From positions 62,001-126,000 of the forward strand of contig JYOD01000050.1 of the NCBI GenBank assembly GCA_000955785.1: a stretch of 64,000 nucleotides of DNA, in the 5' to 3' direction. Source of the DNA: Burkholderiaceae bacterium 16 (GTDB lineage: Bacteria; Pseudomonadota; Gammaproteobacteria; Burkholderiales; Burkholderiaceae). Positions 61,485 through 64,000 of the stretch are shown here, one piece after another. Position numbers and translations under genes: made by a program. Within the stretch, counting starts at the first letter, position 1, and the number at the start of each line of letters is the position of its first letter. The notes under the pieces were generated by a model that saw only the letters and a list, made by a program, of their open reading frames with translations, was not told the DNA's origin and made no database searches.

Positions 61485-61664
61485 GGGCTTGGCGCGGTTT
61501 GCGAGGGCAGAAAACAAGGCGGTGTCGACGATTCGACCGATGGCCTCGTCGATTCGTTCGAATGTTTGGCCTTTTCGTCAATCTTGTCCCTTCATTCTGA
61601 CCTTCCCCGCAACCATACTTCAAACACGGACGAAGGCCGATCCACACTCTCCACGAGGGACATC

Positions 61665-62924
61665 ATGACCTACATCACGCCAACCGGCCATCTGGACCAG
61701 ACTGGACAAACCACCCAATCCGCGGCGCCCGCCGCGCAGCCCGCCAACCCGGCCGCTCCCGTTACCCCCGTCACCCCCGCCCGCAATGCCAGTCAGACGC
61801 CAATGCGCGTGGTCGTGCTCGGTGCAGGCAAGATCGGCCGCACCATCGCCGTCATGCTGCATGACAGCGGCGACTACCGCGTCACCCTGGTCGACCGCGA
61901 ACCCGCCCATCTAGAAGGTCTGCCCGAAGGCGTCGCCGTGCGCGTCGGCGACCCGGGCCAGGCCCAGGATTGCGCCAGCCTGCTGGGCGGCGCGGATGCC
62001 GTGCTCAACGCGCTGCCGTTCCATGCCGCCGTCGCCGTGGCCACGGTCGCGGTCAGCCTTGGCGTGCACTATTTCGACCTGACCGAAGATGTTGCCGCCA
62101 CCCATGCCGTGCGCCGGCTCGCTGAAGGCGCGCGCTCCGTGCTGATGCCGCAGTGCGGGCTCGCACCGGGCTTTATCGGCGTGGTCGGCAACGACCTCGC
62201 CCAGCGCTTCCTGCGTGGCGGCGGCGAACTGCTCGACCTGAAAATGCGCGTTGGCGCGCTGCCGCGCTACCCGAGCAATGCGCTCAAGTACAACCTGACC
62301 TGGAGCACGGAAGGGCTGATCAACGAATACTGCAATCCGTGCGAAGCCATCGTCGATGGCCGCCGCGTGGAAGTGCCCGCGCTGGAAGGGCTGGAGAGTT
62401 TCTCGCTGGACGGCATCGAGTACGAAGCCTTTAATACTTCTGGCGGGCTCGGCACCTTGCCCGAGACACTGGCTGGCCGGGCACGCGACGTGGACTACAA
62501 GTCGATTCGGTATCCGGGGCACTGCGCGGTAATGAAGCTGCTGCTCAACGACCTGCGCCTGCGCGAGCGCCGCGACTGGATGCGGGAGATCTTCGAGAGC
62601 GCGATACCCGCCACGCGGCAGGATGTGGTGATCGTGTTCGCCAACGCAACCGGCTATGCAGCAGGCGCCAAGGGCGGGCGTGGCCCGCTGACGCAGGCGT
62701 CGTTCTCTGTGCGCATCGGCGGTGCCGATACGGCCGCGGGCCACGTCAATGCGATCCAGCTCACCACGGCGGCCGGCATTTGCACCGCGCTGGACCTGGT
62801 TGCCGGCGGCGAACTGCCGCAGGCCGGCTTCGTGCCGCAGGAGGCGATGCCGCTGGACACGTTCCTGGCCAACCGTTTCGGCCGACACTACACCCGTCAT
62901 CCGCTTCAAGAGGCAATGGTATGA
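61665..62924 (+). CDS. Lysine 6-dehydrogenase / saccharopine dehydrogenase family protein
   Basis: A 419-residue NAD(P)-dependent dehydrogenase. The Rossmann motif GAGKIGRT is at 53-60; GLAPGFIGVVGNDLA near 166, PSNALKYNLTWSTEGLI and SIRYPGHCAVMKLLL follow, matching the saccharopine-dehydrogenase-like lysine 6-dehydrogenases that form piperideine-6-carboxylate. The start at 61665 has GAGGGA upstream but gives a 46-residue Pro/Ala/Thr-rich leader with no domain; Met47 (61803) directly precedes the fold and is an alternative. It overlaps the aldehyde dehydrogenase gene by 4 bases. Confidence 0.83.
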   Translation: MTYITPTGHLDQTGQTTQSAAPAAQPANPAAPVTPVTPARNASQTPMRVVVLGAGKIGRTIAVMLHDSGDYRVTLVDREPAHLEGLPEGVAVRVGDPGQAQDCASLLGGADAVLNALPFHAAVAVATVAVSLGVHYFDLTEDVAATHAVRRLAEGARSVLMPQCGLAPGFIGVVGNDLAQRFLRGGGELLDLKMRVGALPRYPSNALKYNLTWSTEGLINEYCNPCEAIVDGRRVEVPALEGLESFSLDGIEYEAFNTSGGLGTLPETLAGRARDVDYKSIRYPGHCAVMKLLLNDLRLRERRDWMREIFESAIPATRQDVVIVFANATGYAAGAKGGRGPLTQASFSVRIGGADTAAGHVNAIQLTTAAGICTALDLVAGGELPQAGFVPQEAMPLDTFLANRFGRHYTRHPLQEAMV

Positions 62925-64000
62925 AAGCAAAGGAATTCGCGGCCTGCTGGCAGGCCATGGGGCTGACCGCGCCCTGGCGCGACGGCGAAGGTCCGGCCGG
63001 CGCATTGCCGGTGCGCTCGCCTATCGACGGCGAGGCCTTCGGGCACCTGCCCGCATGCACTTTGGCTGAAGCCGATGCGCGCATCGGGCGCGCCCGCGCG
63101 GTGCAGGCAAGCTGGGCCCTGGTGCCCGCGCCGGTGCGGGGCGAAGTCGTGCGGCGCTTTGGCGAAATGCTGCGCGAACACAAGAAGCATCTCGGGCAAC
63201 TGGTCTCGCTCGAAGCCGGCAAGATCCTGCAGGAAGGGCTGGGCGAGGTGCAGGAGATGATCGACATCTGCGACTTCGCCGTCGGCCTGTCGCGCCAGTT
63301 GCACGGCCTGACCATCGCTTCCGAGCGGCCCCAGCATGCGATGCGGGAGACCTGGCATCCCTATGGCCTGTGCGGCGTCATCTCGGCCTTCAACTTCCCG
63401 GTGGCGGTATGGGCCTGGAACGCGGCGCTGGCGCTGGTATGCGGCAACGGGGTGATCTGGAAACCGTCGGAGAAAACCCCGCTGAGCGCGCTGGCCATGC
63501 AAGGCTTGCTGGACGGCGTGCTGGAGATCGCGGCGCCGCAGCACGTTGGCATCGCCACGGTGCTCCTGGGCGGTCAGGCGCTGGGCCAGCATCTGGTCGA
63601 GCATGCCGATGTGCGGCTGATCAGCGCGACGGGCTCCACCCGCATGGGCCGCGAAGTGGGCATTGCCTGCGCCGAACGCTTCAAGCGCTCCATCCTGGAG
63701 CTAGGCGGCAACAACGCCGCGATCATCGCGCCGTCGGCCGATCTTGAACTGGCCATCCGCGCCATGACGTTCTCCGCCGCCGGCACCGCGGGGCAGCGCT
63801 GCACTTCGTTGCGCCGCGCCTTTGTGCATGTCGATGTGCTGGAAGCCGTGACGTCGCGGTTGGTCCAGGTGTTCGGCCGCCTGCAGGTGGGCGATCCGCT
63901 CGCCGAGTCGACCCTGGTCGGCCCGTTGATCGATGGCGCTGCCGGTGCCGCCATGGCTCGCGCGCTGCTCCGGTGCCGCGAGCACGGCAACACCGTGCAC
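62921..64000 (+). CDS. Aldehyde dehydrogenase, piperideine-6-carboxylate / aminoadipate-semialdehyde type (partial)
   Basis: The first 360 codons of an aldehyde dehydrogenase; the gene runs off the window. Seen: NFPVAVWAWNAALAL, the NAD-binding ATGSTRMG loop, ELGGNN with the general-base Glu260 and GTAGQRCTS with the nucleophile Cys294. This resembles ALDH7/AASADH-type enzymes oxidising aminoadipate semialdehyde. It is coupled by ATGA to the lysine-dehydrogenase-like gene, which would supply its substrate, so together they convert lysine to 2-aminoadipate. The pathway is inferred from the pairing. Confidence 0.87.
   Translation, partial: MKAKEFAACWQAMGLTAPWRDGEGPAGALPVRSPIDGEAFGHLPACTLAEADARIGRARAVQASWALVPAPVRGEVVRRFGEMLREHKKHLGQLVSLEAGKILQEGLGEVQEMIDICDFAVGLSRQLHGLTIASERPQHAMRETWHPYGLCGVISAFNFPVAVWAWNAALALVCGNGVIWKPSEKTPLSALAMQGLLDGVLEIAAPQHVGIATVLLGGQALGQHLVEHADVRLISATGSTRMGREVGIACAERFKRSILELGGNNAAIIAPSADLELAIRAMTFSAAGTAGQRCTSLRRAFVHVDVLEAVTSRLVQVFGRLQVGDPLAESTLVGPLIDGAAGAAMARALLRCREHGNTVH

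Overview
The window comes from the chromosome of a high-GC betaproteobacterium of the Burkholderiaceae, most likely Cupriavidus or a close Ralstonia relative. The evidence is the conserved order mla / ABC-2 exporter / bolA / murA / hisGDCB-marC-hisHAFIE / HIT / tatABC, the linked petABC-sspAB block, a trimeric beta-barrel porin of betaproteobacterial type, and two Bug-family (TctC-like) binding proteins. The genus is inferred from gene content and style; no database search was done.

Layout. (1) 1-12081: end of the Mla lipid-transport operon (mlaC, mlaB), a two-gene ABC exporter, ibaG, murA and the complete histidine operon with a marC-family gene between hisB and hisH. (2) 12175-16380: small membrane protein, HIT hydrolase, tatABC and a highly expressed porin ending in a strong terminator. 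(3) 16875-23890: HtrA-type protease, NIF3-family protein, mscL, cytochrome bc1 complex petABC, sspA, sspB and tRNA-Thr(UGU). (4) 23891-33535: an accessory stretch beginning at the tRNA. It holds paired GTCCAG motifs, a TPR glycosyltransferase, a frameshifted GH114-like lipoprotein, a sorbosone/glucose dehydrogenase-like lipoprotein, a SnoaL-like secreted protein, a Tat-exported polysaccharide deacetylase, a LysR regulator divergent from a Bug protein with an in-frame stop, a tautomerase, a YgjP-like metallohydrolase and a small Cys-rich protein ending in seven histidines.

(5) 33662-41040: a sugar-type ABC importer (ATPase, binding protein, two permeases) co-transcribed with an IlvD/Edd-type sugar-acid dehydratase. 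A divergent FadR/GntR regulator is separated from it by 409 bp carrying two near-identical operators. (6) 41117-44048: ettA and a membrane metallophosphoesterase. (7) 44495-50344: a complete RND efflux operon (adaptor, pump, outer-membrane factor). (8) 50401-53628: MATE transporter plus HxlR regulator, a repeat-rich spacer and a LysR regulator. (9) 53799-57271: dienoyl-CoA-reductase-like SDR, acyl-CoA synthetase and Bug protein, divergent from the LysR gene. (10) 57412-60056: ClC-type chloride/proton antiporter and two small unknown proteins. (11) 60134-64000: a lysine-degradation-like locus with a DapB-like reductase, an Lrp/AsnC regulator, a lysine-6-dehydrogenase-like protein and an aldehyde dehydrogenase cut by the window end.

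Most of the window is conserved housekeeping sequence. The points most worth a second look are the paired GntR operators, the DapB-like protein lacking the catalytic histidine inside a lysine-catabolic locus, the natural polyhistidine tail next to a predicted metalloenzyme, the two disrupted genes, the motif pairs beside the tRNA, and the hairpin-rich tatA leader. I saw no CRISPR array, rRNA, intact transposase or prophage.
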